Source: CAMAVH01 sp036500145
GTDB taxonomy: Bacteria; Pseudomonadota; Alphaproteobacteria; SMXQ01
DNA length: 64,000 nucleotides
Assembly (NCBI GenBank): GCA_036500145.1
Contig: DASYCO010000012.1
Location: 1 to 64,000 of the forward strand
Direction of reading: 5' to 3'
The notes below the pieces were generated by a model. It saw nothing but the letters and a program-made list of their open reading frames with translations, ran no database searches and was not told where the DNA came from. The position numbers and the translations under genes are program-made. The first letter of the stretch is position 1. Each line of letters opens with the position of its first letter. Shown here one piece after another: positions 55,915 through 64,000 of the stretch.

Positions 55915-58491
55915 ATGACAAACGATAAGGTCTTTCGCTACAAGGTCGCCGCCGGCATGGCTGCGATCATCGCCGTCCTGCTGGCCCTCGCCTATGCCGG
56001 CTACAACATGGCGCGCGAGCAACGGGTCAACCTGGCCCTGGTCCGCCATACCTACGAAGTCAAATCGCAGATCGAGGACCTCCTCGACGCCTCGCGCAAC
56101 GCCGCGACCGGCCAGCGCGGCTACGTCGTCCTGGGGTCCCAAACCTCCCTTGCGTTGTTCGAACATAGCAACGAGGCGATCCCGCAGCTCCTGGCCAAGC
56201 TCCGCCTCCTCGTCCGCGACAATCCCAGCCAGGTCGTCCGCGCCGACGAGCTGGCTGGCCTGTTCGACGAACGGTTCAGCGAGGCGCTGTCCGTCATCTC
56301 CCGGCGGCGCGCCGGCGACGAGGACGGCGCCTACAACCAGCTCCTGACCGGGCGCACCCTGGCCCTGAGCGAAGCGATCAGCCAGCAGACCAAGATAATG
56401 GAGGACCAGGAGGACGACCTGCTGTCCCAGCGGCTCCTGCAGACCGCAGAAACCGCGCGCCGGACGGAATACATCTCCATCGGCGGCGCCGCCTTCGCCA
56501 TCCTCGGCATTCTCGTCGCCGTCTTCGCCGTATTCCGCGACCTGCGTCGCCGCCTGTCGGTCGAGCAGGCCCTGCGCGACAGCAGCGCCCTCCTGCAGAA
56601 CACGCTGGGCATGCAGCGCGCCGTGGTCAACAGCGCCAACTACGCCATCATCGCGACCGATCCCGACGGCTTCATCACCGACTTCAATCCCGCCGCCGAA
56701 CGGATGCTGGGCTACAAGGCCGCCGAGGTCATCGGCAAGGTCAATCCGGGCATCTTCCACGTCCACGGCGAGGTCGTCGCGGCCGCCGAGAAGTTCAGCC
56801 AGGAACTGGGCCGGACGGTTCAGCCCAGCTTCGAGTTCTTCGCCACGAAGACGCTGCAAGGGAAGATGCAGACCGGGGAATGGACCTTCATCCGCAAGGA
56901 CGGAAGCACCTTTCCGGCGGAGCTCTCGGTCAGCCTCGTCCGCAACAGCGAGGGCGAGGTCCTGGGCTTTCTCGGCATCGCCAGCGACATCACCGAGCGC
57001 AAGAACGTCGAGCGGCTGAAGAACGAGTTCATCTCGACCGTCAGCCACGAGCTGCGCACGCCGCTCACCTCGATCCGGGGTTCGCTCGGCCTCGTGCTGG
57101 GCGGCATCGCCGGCGAGGTCACGGCGCAGGGCAAGAGCCTGCTCGACATCGCCCACAAGAACGCCGAGCGGCTCGGCCGCCTCATCAACGACATCCTCGA
57201 CATCGAGAAGATCGAGTCGGGCAAGATGGAGTTCCAGATGAAGCGCCAGCCCCTGGCGCCGCTGCTCCGGCAGTCCATCGAGAGCACGGCGGACTACGGC
57301 CGCCAGCATGACGTCTCATTCCATCTGGCCGACGAGGCCCCCGGCGTCGAGGTCGAGGTCGACAGCGACCGCTTCATGCAGGTCATGGCCAACCTGCTGT
57401 CGAACGCCGCCAAGTTCTCGCCCGAAGGCGGCACGGTCGAGGTGACCGCCGTCCTCGTCGGCAAGGCCGTGCGGATCAGCGTCGCCGACAAGGGCAAGGG
57501 CATCCCCGCAGAATTCCGCGACCGCATCTTCCAGAAGTTCGCTCAGGCGGATTCGTCCGACACGCGCCAGAAGGGCGGCACCGGCCTCGGCCTCAGCATT
57601 ACCAAGGCGATGATGGAGCACATGGGCGGCAGCGTCGGCTTCGACAGCGTCGTCGACCGGGGCACGACCTTCTTCGTCGACCTGCCGACCTTGTCCGCCG
57701 TGCCCGCCGTGCCTGCCGAGGCGCGTGCCCAAGCGGGCGTCGGCTCCCGTCCCCGCGTCCTGGTCTGCGAGGACGACGCCGACATCGCCCTCCTGCTGCG
57801 CATGATGCTCGACCAGGGCGGCTTCGACTGCGACATCGTCGCCAGCGCCGGCGGGGCGCAGCGAAAGCTCGCAACGGACGGCCCCTACCTCGCGCTCACA
57901 CTCGACATCGCCCTGCCCGACAAGACCGGCCTTGAGCTTTTCCACGAGCTGCGCGCCGCTTCGGAGACCCAGGACCTGCCGATCATCTTCGTCTCGGCCG
58001 AGGCCGACAAGGGACGCCGGGCACTGAACGGCGCGGCGGTCGGCGTCCTCGACTGGCTGCAGAAGCCCATCGACCCGCAGCGCCTGCTCCATGCCGTCCG
58101 CATGGCGCGCCACCAGTCGCGCCAGGGCGCCGCCTCCGTCCTGCATGTGGAAGACGATCCCGACCTGATCCACGTCGTCACGAGCATCATCGAGCCGATC
58201 GCCAAGATCGACAGCGCACCGACCCTGGCGGCGGCCCGCGCCAAGCTGGCGGAGGGCGCCCGCTACGACCTCGTGCTGCTCGACCTGACGCTGCCGGACG
58301 GCGACGGCGCCGAGCTGCTGTCGGCCATTCCGGCGGAGGTGCCCGTGGTCATCTTCTCGGCGCGCGAAGTGCCGGAAGAGCTCGCCCGCAAGGTGTCGAG
58401 CGCCTTGACGAAGAGCAAGACCTCGAACGAGCTGCTCCTGCACTCGATCACGGCCATCATCGACAAGATGGCGGCGCCCCGCGTATCCTGA
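55915..58491 (+). CDS. CHASE3-PAS hybrid sensor histidine kinase with two receiver domains
   Basis: 858 residues. TM1 is about 12-30, a CHASE3 periplasmic domain runs about 34-182 (with ATGQRGYVVLGSQ), and TM2 is about 185-206. A PAS domain spans about 240-365 with IIATDPDGFITDFNPAAERMLGY. HisKA has FISTVSHELRTPLTS (phospho-acceptor His378), and the ATPase domain has NLLSNAAKFSP, DKGKGIP and GGTGLGLSI. Two receivers follow, with phospho-acceptor aspartates near 664 (LTLDIALPD) and 790 (VLLDLTLPD). The next two genes supply a lone receiver and an Hpt protein, giving a full phosphorelay without a DNA-binding output in the cluster. Confidence 0.92.
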   Translation: MTNDKVFRYKVAAGMAAIIAVLLALAYAGYNMAREQRVNLALVRHTYEVKSQIEDLLDASRNAATGQRGYVVLGSQTSLALFEHSNEAIPQLLAKLRLLVRDNPSQVVRADELAGLFDERFSEALSVISRRRAGDEDGAYNQLLTGRTLALSEAISQQTKIMEDQEDDLLSQRLLQTAETARRTEYISIGGAAFAILGILVAVFAVFRDLRRRLSVEQALRDSSALLQNTLGMQRAVVNSANYAIIATDPDGFITDFNPAAERMLGYKAAEVIGKVNPGIFHVHGEVVAAAEKFSQELGRTVQPSFEFFATKTLQGKMQTGEWTFIRKDGSTFPAELSVSLVRNSEGEVLGFLGIASDITERKNVERLKNEFISTVSHELRTPLTSIRGSLGLVLGGIAGEVTAQGKSLLDIAHKNAERLGRLINDILDIEKIESGKMEFQMKRQPLAPLLRQSIESTADYGRQHDVSFHLADEAPGVEVEVDSDRFMQVMANLLSNAAKFSPEGGTVEVTAVLVGKAVRISVADKGKGIPAEFRDRIFQKFAQADSSDTRQKGGTGLGLSITKAMMEHMGGSVGFDSVVDRGTTFFVDLPTLSAVPAVPAEARAQAGVGSRPRVLVCEDDADIALLLRMMLDQGGFDCDIVASAGGAQRKLATDGPYLALTLDIALPDKTGLELFHELRAASETQDLPIIFVSAEADKGRRALNGAAVGVLDWLQKPIDPQRLLHAVRMARHQSRQGAASVLHVEDDPDLIHVVTSIIEPIAKIDSAPTLAAARAKLAEGARYDLVLLDLTLPDGDGAELLSAIPAEVPVVIFSAREVPEELARKVSSALTKSKTSNELLLHSITAIIDKMAAPRVS

Positions 58492-58517
58492 ACCGCCGGT
58501 CATCCTGGGAACGATTC

Positions 58518-58913
58518 ATGTCTGCGCCGCAGCTCAACCGCATTCTTTACGTAGAGGACGAGCCCGACATCAGGGCCGTCGCCAAGCTGGCCCTGGAGGC
58601 CGTCGGCGGCTTCACCATCGAGGCCTGCAGCTCCGGCCAGGAGGCGCTCGCCAAATGCGCCGGCTTCGGACCGGAATTGATCTTGCTCGACGTGATGATG
58701 CCCGGCATGGACGGCCCCAGCACCTTCGCCGCCCTGCGCGCGACGGCGGAGGGACAGGCCGTGCCGATCGCCTTCATGACCGCCAAAGTGCAGCCGAGCG
58801 AAATCACGCGCTACACCGACATGGGCGCCATCGGCGTGATCTCCAAGCCCTTCGACCCCATGACCCTCGCCGACACCGTGCGCGGCCTCTGGACCGACCA
58901 TCATGGCAAATGA
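58518..58913 (+). CDS. Single-domain response regulator (CheY-like)
   Basis: 131 residues, receiver only. Acidic pocket residues are in YVEDEPD (13-17); the phospho-acceptor is Asp58 in ELILLDVMMPG; the conserved Thr/Lys are in FMTAK and VISKPFDPM. It follows the hybrid kinase by 26 bases and overlaps the Hpt gene by 11. With no output domain it may act by protein-protein contact, for instance on a membrane partner, or as a phosphate sink. Confidence 0.92.
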   Translation: MSAPQLNRILYVEDEPDIRAVAKLALEAVGGFTIEACSSGQEALAKCAGFGPELILLDVMMPGMDGPSTFAALRATAEGQAVPIAFMTAKVQPSEITRYTDMGAIGVISKPFDPMTLADTVRGLWTDHHGK

Positions 58914-59259
58914 CGACAACGGCCTCGCTGCGAAGATCGAGGAAATCCGCCAGATGTTCCTGCAGCGCCTGAACGACGAATGGCTGGGGCGCATCGGCGA
59001 GCTGCGCGTCCGCCTGCCGCTCGACTGGAGCCGGGCCAACCTCGACGACACGATCTTCCTAACCCACAGCATGGCCGGCTCGGGCGCCACCTTCGGCTAC
59101 CAGGCGATCACCGACGTCGGCCGCAAGGTCGAGGTCGCGGCGCGCACCATGCTGAAGGAGGACACCCTTGCGCTCGAAGACGCGCGGGCAGAAATCCTCA
59201 AGGGGCTGGAAGATTTGGAGAGCGAAAGCCGCGCGGCGGTCGCCGACCTGCGGACTTAG
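58903..59259 (+). CDS. Hpt-domain phosphotransfer protein
   Basis: 118-residue four-helix Hpt protein. The phospho-acceptor is His55 in IFLTHSMAGSGATFGYQAI, matching the HxxxGSxxxxG pattern. It overlaps the receiver gene and would shuttle phosphate between the hybrid kinase receivers and the single-domain regulator, or to a regulator elsewhere. The last helices (LEDARAEILKGLEDLESESR) complete the bundle. Length and single-domain layout are usual for a free Hpt protein. Confidence 0.88.
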   Translation: MANDDNGLAAKIEEIRQMFLQRLNDEWLGRIGELRVRLPLDWSRANLDDTIFLTHSMAGSGATFGYQAITDVGRKVEVAARTMLKEDTLALEDARAEILKGLEDLESESRAAVADLRT

Positions 59260-59304
59260 CGGATCAGGCGGCCTATTCGGCCGCAGCGCGGACTAGGCCC
59301 CGGC

Positions 59305-61203
59305 CTACTCGGCCGCGACGGCCATCTCGGCGCGCTCCAGGGCGTCCTGAGCGGCGATCCAGTCGCTTTCGGCCTTCACCATGTCGCGCTCCAGCTCGGC
59401 CAGCTTCTTCTTCAGGGCGACGACGCGGGACGCGCCCGCCTGGTCGGCATAGAGCGCCGGATCGGCCAGGTCGCGCTCGGCGGCCTCCTTGTAGCGCGTC
59501 AGGTTGTCCAGCCGCTTCTCCGCGGACTGGACGCTCTTGCGCAGGGGCGCCAAGGCGGCGCGCTGGTCGGCGCCGGCCTTGCGGCCTTCCTTGCGCGACG
59601 CCTGCGGCGCGGCGGACTTGGACGCCGACGCGCTCTCGCTGCGCTTGTCGGCCATGAGCTGCTGGCCGTAGGACTCGATGTCGCCGTCGAACGACTTGCA
59701 GGTGCCGCCGGCGACGACCCAGAGACGCTCGACGCAGAGCTCCAGCATGTGCGGGTCGTGGCTGACGAGGATGACGGCGCCCTGGTAGCCGTTCAGCGCG
59801 TTGATCAGCGCCTCGCGGGCCTCGATGTCCAGGTGGTTGGTCGGCTCGTCGAGCAGCAGGATGTGCGGCGCATCGATGGTGATGGTGGCGAACAGCAGGC
59901 GCGCCTTCTCGCCGCCGGACAGCACGCCGATCTTGGTCTCGGCGCGCTGCTGCGAGAAGCCGAAGCGGCCGAGCTGGCCGCGCACCTTGGTCTCGGTCGC
60001 GCCGCCCATGACGCGCGTCATGTGCTGGTAGGCGCTGAGGCTGAGGTCGAATGCGTCCGCCTGCTCCTGGCAGAAATAGCCGACGCGTAGCTTGCCCGAC
60101 TTGCGCAGCTCGCCGGCCAGCGGCTTCAGCTCGCCGGCCAGGGTGCGCAGGAAGGTGGACTTGCCGTTGCCGTTCGATCCCAAGAGGCCGATGCGGTCGT
60201 CCATGTCGATGCGCAGGCCAAGGCCCTTCAGGATCACCGCCTCCGGCCCGTAGCCGGCGGAGACGCTCTCGAGCGCGATCAGCGGCGGGGCGAGTTGCAC
60301 GGGATCGGGGAAGTTGAACACCACCTCGGGGTCGGCCTGCAGCGGCGCCAGCTCTTCCATGCGCGCCAGCGCCTTGATGCGCGACTGGGCCTGCTTCGCC
60401 TTGCTCGCCTTGGCGCGGAAGCGGTCGACGAAGGCCTGCATCTTCTGGCGCTGGTCGGTCTGCTTGGCGATGGCGGCGGCCTGCAGCATGCGGCGCTCGG
60501 CCCGGGTCTTCTCGAAGTTCTCGTAGTCGCCGCGGTAGAAGGTCAGCTTGCCGTCGTCGAGATGCAGGATGCCGTCGACGATCTTGTTCAGCAGCCCGCG
60601 GTCATGGCTGACCAGCAGGATGGTGCCCTGGTAGCTGACGAGGTGCGACTCGAGCCAGATGCGTGTTTCGAAGTCCAGGTGGTTGCTCGGCTCGTCGAGC
60701 AGCAGCAGGTCGGGCGCCGCGAACAGGGTCGCCGCCAGGGCGACGCGCATGCGCCAGCCGCCGGAGAAGCTTTCCAGCGGACGCTCCTGGGCTTCGGTGT
60801 CGAAACCCAGGCCGGAAAGGATTTCGGCGGCGCGCGACGGCGCCGAATGGGCCGAGATGTCGGCCAGGCGGATGTGGATCTCGGCGATGCGCTCGGGATC
60901 GGTGGCGGTTTCCGCCTCCTCCAGCAGGGAGGCGCGCTCGGTGTCCGCCGCCAGCACGAAGCCGATCGGCGTCGCCTTCTCGGGCATCTCCTGCTGGACC
61001 CAGCCCATGCGGGTGCGCGGGCTGACCTCGACCCGGCCGCCGTCCAGGCCGATCTCGCCGGCGATGATGCGCAGCAGAGTCGACTTGCCCATGCCGTTGC
61101 GCCCGATCAGGCCGACCTTGTGGCCGGTCGGGATGGATGCGGAGGCATTGTCGAGCAGCAGGCGCTGACCGATGCGGTAGGTGAGATCACTGAGCTGGAG
61201 CAT
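59305..61203 (-). CDS. ABC-F family ATPase (Uup/YheS-type)
   Basis: 632 residues with two ABC domains and no membrane segment. Walker A motifs are GRNGMGKST and GSNGNGKST, signatures FSGGWRMRVALA and LSGGEKARLLF, and Walker B LLLLDEPSNHLDF and ILLLDEPTNHLDI. The linker between them has the Lys/Arg-rich P-site arm (ERRMLQAAAIAKQTDQRQKMQAFVDRFRAKASKAKQAQSR). A C-terminal coiled coil (about 525-630) resembles Uup/YheS. ABC-F proteins act on the ribosome. The gene is convergent with the Hpt gene. Confidence 0.92.
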   Translation of the reverse strand: MLQLSDLTYRIGQRLLLDNASASIPTGHKVGLIGRNGMGKSTLLRIIAGEIGLDGGRVEVSPRTRMGWVQQEMPEKATPIGFVLAADTERASLLEEAETATDPERIAEIHIRLADISAHSAPSRAAEILSGLGFDTEAQERPLESFSGGWRMRVALAATLFAAPDLLLLDEPSNHLDFETRIWLESHLVSYQGTILLVSHDRGLLNKIVDGILHLDDGKLTFYRGDYENFEKTRAERRMLQAAAIAKQTDQRQKMQAFVDRFRAKASKAKQAQSRIKALARMEELAPLQADPEVVFNFPDPVQLAPPLIALESVSAGYGPEAVILKGLGLRIDMDDRIGLLGSNGNGKSTFLRTLAGELKPLAGELRKSGKLRVGYFCQEQADAFDLSLSAYQHMTRVMGGATETKVRGQLGRFGFSQQRAETKIGVLSGGEKARLLFATITIDAPHILLLDEPTNHLDIEAREALINALNGYQGAVILVSHDPHMLELCVERLWVVAGGTCKSFDGDIESYGQQLMADKRSESASASKSAAPQASRKEGRKAGADQRAALAPLRKSVQSAEKRLDNLTRYKEAAERDLADPALYADQAGASRVVALKKKLAELERDMVKAESDWIAAQDALERAEMAVAAE

Positions 61204-61415
61204 GGCGGCGCGATGATTACCACAGGCCCCCCTGCCATTCCCAGGACCGATTCGCGCCTCAGGAAATGGCCCGAAATCCGGGCAACCGGGTCAGAATGCT
61301 GCGTCTCTGTGTCTCAAAATGGACATGGAAGCCCTTTTCCTGGCCGCCCAGAATGGCTCCGCGACCACGACCGGCCCGCCATGCAGCGGACCGGCGCCCG
61401 AACAGGAGAGCTTCC

Positions 61416-62513
61416 ATGCGGAAACTGCCAGCCTCACAGCCAGGGGGGACGGCGCTGCCGGCCGCCCTCTTCGTCCTCACGTCGGCCTGCCTCTGCACCC
61501 TGCCCAGCCTCGCCCAAGCCGACGCGGTGGCCGACTTCTACCAGGGCAAGCAGATCACCCTGATGATCGGCACCAGCCCCGGCGGCGACTACGACCAGCG
61601 CGGCCGCATGCTGGCCCGCTACATGCCGAGGTACATTCCCGGCAACCCGGCCATCATCCCGCGCAACATGCCGGGCGGCGTCGGCCTGCAGGCGGCCCAC
61701 TGGCTCTACGCCGTGGCGCCCAAGGACGGCACCTCGCTGCACATGGTCATGCAGAACATGCCGGTCCACCAGATGCTCGGCGGCCAGGGCGTGCAGTACG
61801 ACGCTGGCGCCTTCAACTGGGTGGGCAACACCACCAACACGCCCAACGTGGTGACGACCTGGTACACGACCGGCGTGAAGACCGTGGAGGACGCCAAGAC
61901 GAAGGAAGTGGTGCTCGGCGCCCCCGGCACGGCCACCGCCTCGGTCTACTACCCGATGCTGATGAACGCCCTGGTCGGCACCAAATTCAAGATCATCGCG
62001 GGCTACCCGGGCGGCAACGACGTCAACCTCGCCATGGAACGCGGCGAGGTCGGCGGGCGCGGCTCGAACGCCTGGGCCTCCTGGGTCAGCGGCAACCCCG
62101 CCTGGATCAAGGAAGGCAAGATCCACCAGCTGGTGCAGGTCGGCCTCAAGCGCCACCCAGACCTGCCCGACGTGCCCCTGCTGATGGAGCTGGGCGCCAA
62201 CGACGAAGACCGCCAGGTGCTCCGCTTCATGTCGGCCGACACCGCCTTCGCGCGGGCCGTGGCGACGACGCCCGAGGTGCCCGCCGACCGTCTGAACGCC
62301 CTGCGCCGCGCCTTCGACGCCGCCATGAAGGATCCCGAGCTGCTCGCCGAATCCGAAAAGGCCAAGCGCGACCTCGGCCCGATGACCGGCGAAGAGGTTC
62401 AGCAGGTGGTCGCGGAGCTGATGGCGACGCCGCCCAAGGTGATCGAGCGCACCAAGGCGATCCTCGAAGATTCCGGCCGCGTCTCGCAGGTCAAGACGGA
62501 CGCGCCGAAATAA
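61416..62513 (+). CDS. Tripartite tricarboxylate transporter (Bug-type) substrate-binding protein
   Basis: 365 residues from ATG 61416 with AGGAGAG upstream. The signal peptide is about 1-34 (ends SLAQADA), then ADFYQGKQITLMIGTSPGGDYDQRGRMLARYMPRYIPGNP and NMPGGVGLQAAHWLYAVAPKDG, characteristic of Bug/TctC proteins that bind carboxylates. The TctA/TctB membrane partners are absent, so it is an orphan, as is common for this expanded family. A longer open frame upstream has no signal peptide and is rejected. Confidence 0.88.
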   Translation: MRKLPASQPGGTALPAALFVLTSACLCTLPSLAQADAVADFYQGKQITLMIGTSPGGDYDQRGRMLARYMPRYIPGNPAIIPRNMPGGVGLQAAHWLYAVAPKDGTSLHMVMQNMPVHQMLGGQGVQYDAGAFNWVGNTTNTPNVVTTWYTTGVKTVEDAKTKEVVLGAPGTATASVYYPMLMNALVGTKFKIIAGYPGGNDVNLAMERGEVGGRGSNAWASWVSGNPAWIKEGKIHQLVQVGLKRHPDLPDVPLLMELGANDEDRQVLRFMSADTAFARAVATTPEVPADRLNALRRAFDAAMKDPELLAESEKAKRDLGPMTGEEVQQVVAELMATPPKVIERTKAILEDSGRVSQVKTDAPK

Positions 62514-62517
62514 AAAA

Positions 62518-62540
62518 CCCCGCCGGCGGAACCGGCGGGG
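62518..62540 (-). terminator. Intrinsic terminator for the 63-residue gene (minus strand)
   Basis: CCCCGCCGG and CCGGCGGGG form a 9-bp stem with a CGGAA loop. Read on the minus strand the stem is followed by TTTTTT, a proper T tract for the small minus-strand gene at 62598-62789. It may also bound the Bug-type gene, whose stop is five bases away. Confidence 0.75.
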
Positions 62541-62597
62541 ATCGGACGAACGGACGGCAGGCCGCGGGATATCTCCCGCGGCCTTTTCGCTCGGAAC

Positions 62598-62789
62598 TTA
62601 CAGGCTGGCTTCGCGCGCCTTGCGCATGGCACGGGTGGCGTCAAGCAGTCGGATCACGTCTTCACGGCTCACGCCATCGCGCGTCATGACCTGACGCACG
62701 ACGGGATCGGCGAGCATGTCGCCGACGTTCGGCTCATAGGCTGCGATTTCGCGGTGGGCGACGAGCATGGGCTCTATGCGTGTATCCAT
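62598..62789 (-). CDS. Conserved-looking small hypothetical protein, 63 residues
   Basis: 63 residues with no membrane segment. It reads MDTRIEPMLVAHREIAAYEP, then a helical part with MLADPVVRQVMTRDGVSREDVIRLLDATR and a basic C-terminus. GGGAGAAA precedes the ATG at good spacing, and a terminator with T tract follows on the same strand, so this is a convincing transcription unit. It lies between a Bug-type gene and a UbiD-family gene. I do not recognise the family; the charged helices suggest a small binding or regulatory protein. Confidence 0.6.
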   Translation of the reverse strand: MDTRIEPMLVAHREIAAYEPNVGDMLADPVVRQVMTRDGVSREDVIRLLDATRAMRKAREASL

Positions 62790-62974
62790 CGGCTTTCTCC
62801 CAGCTAGGGACGCTACAGAATTACAGTGGATACATTAATCGCCGGTAAAAGCGGCAGGATCATGGCCACCCGATGATCTTTTCTTGATCGCGCGCTTTTC
62901 GCGCGCACACGGGGGTATACGCTCGCCATCTGCGAATGTTCCTTCGCTGATGCAAACAAAAGGGCGCAAACAAA

Positions 62975-63003
62975 AACCCCGGCCGCTAGGGCCGGGGTTT
63001 TCA
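62975..63003. terminator. Bidirectional intrinsic terminator
   Basis: AAAACCCCGGCC pairs with GGCCGGGGTTTT (12 bp) around a GCTAG loop, with A and T tracts on both sides. It lies 43 bases downstream of the UbiD-family stop (minus strand), which it should terminate. The rest of 62790-63045 shows no supported gene. Confidence 0.85.
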
Positions 63004-63045
63004 TCTCGCATTCGCAACAAATGCGTCACATGCGCGTGACTGTCT

Positions 63046-64000
63046 TCAAGAGCGCTTGCGCGACTTGTCCTTGCCTTCAAGCATCCAGCCGAACAGCTCC
63101 TTGGTGAGCCGCGCCGTCTCGGGCGTCGGCATGTTCACCTCGGGGTACTGGTCGCGCCAGTGGAACGGGCGGCAGGCGTTGATGATCGCGCGGCTGTTGG
63201 TGAAGTCGTTGCGCTCGCGCTTCTCCGGCCCGATGGACGGATCGAGCGGCGTCGACCACGCGTTCTTGATGATGTCGATGGCGGTTGCCGGGTCGGAGCG
63301 CGTGCAGACCGCCCACATCAGCTGGTCCAGGTCGGCGACGTCGATGTCGTCGTCGACGACGACGACATACTTGCCGGCGTAGGCCACCGAGCGGCACATG
63401 GCGGCGAGATGGCCGGCCTGGGTCGCATGGCCCGGGTAACGCTGCTTGATCGAGACGGCGGTGAGCTGGCGCGAGCCGCCAACTTCATGGCACCAGGTCG
63501 CCGAGACGTCGGGCAGGCCGCACTTCTGCAGCTCCTGCTTCAGCAAGGCCGAGCGCATGACCGCGCGGTAGCGCGCCTGCTCCTCGGGCGGACGCTGCGG
63601 AGGGCAGCCGAGGATGATCGGGTCGTTGCGGTGGTAGATCGCCTTGATGTCGAGCACCGGCTCGGGGCGGGCGTCGGAGGCGTAGTAGCCGGTCCACTCG
63701 CCGAACGGGCCTTCGACCTGGCGGTTGCCCGGCTGCACGAAGCCTTCGAGCACGATCTCGGCGTCGGCCGGGAACGGCAGGCCGGTGTGCTTGCCCTTCA
63801 CCACCTTCATCGGGCGGCCACGGTAGGCGCCGGCGATGTCGAACTCGCAGACGCCGTAGGGCACTTCGCTGCAGCCCATCAGGAAGGTCAGCGGGTCGCC
63901 GCCGATGACGATGCAGACCGGCATCGGCTTGTTGGCGAACTCGTACTTGTCGCGATGGACGCGGCCATGCTTGCCCGGCGAGATGAAGAAGCCGACGCGC
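63046..64000 (-). CDS. UbiD-family decarboxylase (partial, 5-prime end outside window)
   Basis: C-terminal part (318 residues visible) of a prenylated-FMN-dependent decarboxylase, such as UbiD or an aromatic/heteroaromatic acid decarboxylase. The frame stays open to the last base, so the start lies beyond 64000. Family motifs are KPMPVCIVIGGDPLTFLMG, the catalytic Glu region VEGPFGEWTGYY, and the C-terminal lobe YVVVVDDDIDVADLDQLMWA. GKHGRVHRDKYE near the edge is the preceding motif. No UbiX gene is in view. The low overall similarity of subfamilies prevents naming the substrate. Confidence 0.9.
   Translation of the reverse strand, partial: RVGFFISPGKHGRVHRDKYEFANKPMPVCIVIGGDPLTFLMGCSEVPYGVCEFDIAGAYRGRPMKVVKGKHTGLPFPADAEIVLEGFVQPGNRQVEGPFGEWTGYYASDARPEPVLDIKAIYHRNDPIILGCPPQRPPEEQARYRAVMRSALLKQELQKCGLPDVSATWCHEVGGSRQLTAVSIKQRYPGHATQAGHLAAMCRSVAYAGKYVVVVDDDIDVADLDQLMWAVCTRSDPATAIDIIKNAWSTPLDPSIGPEKRERNDFTNSRAIINACRPFHWRDQYPEVNMPTPETARLTKELFGWMLEGKDKSRKRS

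Noticed and set aside
62813..63080. Short overlapping frames on the minus strand between the small gene and the UbiD gene
   Set aside because: They span a strong bidirectional terminator and have no ribosome site; one includes a hydrophobic stretch only by chance.

Overview
This is a high-GC window (roughly two thirds G+C by eye) with dense gene packing, many 4-base start/stop overlaps and no recognisable phage, insertion sequence, CRISPR array, rRNA or tRNA. Gene content points to an alphaproteobacterium, probably a free-living Rhodospirillales-like heterotroph: an Rrf2-regulated SUF operon, a PlcP/Agt-type lipid-remodelling pair under a Pho box, Liv, Bug/TTT, TAXI and PF04392-type binding proteins, and an alphaproteobacterial-style hybrid kinase phosphorelay. 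The assignment is inference; no marker gene fixes the genus.

Layout. 1-7.2 kb: RhlE-type DEAD-box helicase, then a catabolic cluster (Tat-exported amidohydrolase, fumarylacetoacetase-family hydrolase, MDR oxidoreductase) and a Bcr/CflA-type exporter. 7.3-14.0 kb: complete SUF Fe-S assembly operon (Rrf2 regulator, sufB, sufC, sufD, sufS, SufU-type scaffold, SufT-like DUF59, A-type carrier) preceded by a near-consensus 25-bp IscR-type operator. 14.1-16.4 kb: a REP-like inverted repeat, an exported alpha/beta hydrolase and DusA. 16.5-21.3 kb: branched-chain amino acid transporter, livJ convergent with livHMGF. 21.5-23.9 kb: two-gene OpuC/EgtU-like importer with fused permease and binding domain. 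23.9-27.5 kb: zinc-type locus (small Cys-containing protein, outer-membrane barrel, ZnuA, ZnuB; no ATPase) behind an AT-rich candidate Zur site.

27.6-40.9 kb: miscellaneous housekeeping and stress genes (DUF4142, AHSA1, GFA, TetR/MFS divergent pair, hydrolase, FMN reductase, aldo-keto reductase/LysR divergent pair, YciI/DGPF protein, RlmI-like methyltransferase, photolyase, LhgO-like oxidase, lipid kinase). 40.9-44.1 kb: Pho box, PlcP-like phosphoesterase and GT4 glycosyltransferase (replacement of phospholipids by glycolipids when phosphate is scarce), followed by a CHAD protein. 44.1-46.7 kb: RidA-like protein with a histone-H1-like tail, and TypA/BipA.

47-59.3 kb is the least conventional part. 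A close-packed plus-strand unit encodes a GNAT acetyltransferase, a TAXI binding protein, a TPR-secretin lipoprotein and a secreted pentapeptide-repeat protein. It converges on a minus-strand unit of a stand-alone membrane sensor, a sensor-HAMP domain fused to an MFS transporter, and an ABC-type periplasmic binding protein. That unit is divergent from a CHASE3-PAS hybrid kinase, a CheY-like receiver and an Hpt protein. I read the last six genes as a candidate undescribed sensing/transport system. 59.3-64 kb: ABC-F ATPase, an orphan Bug-type binding protein, a 63-residue hypothetical protein, and a UbiD-family decarboxylase cut by the window end.
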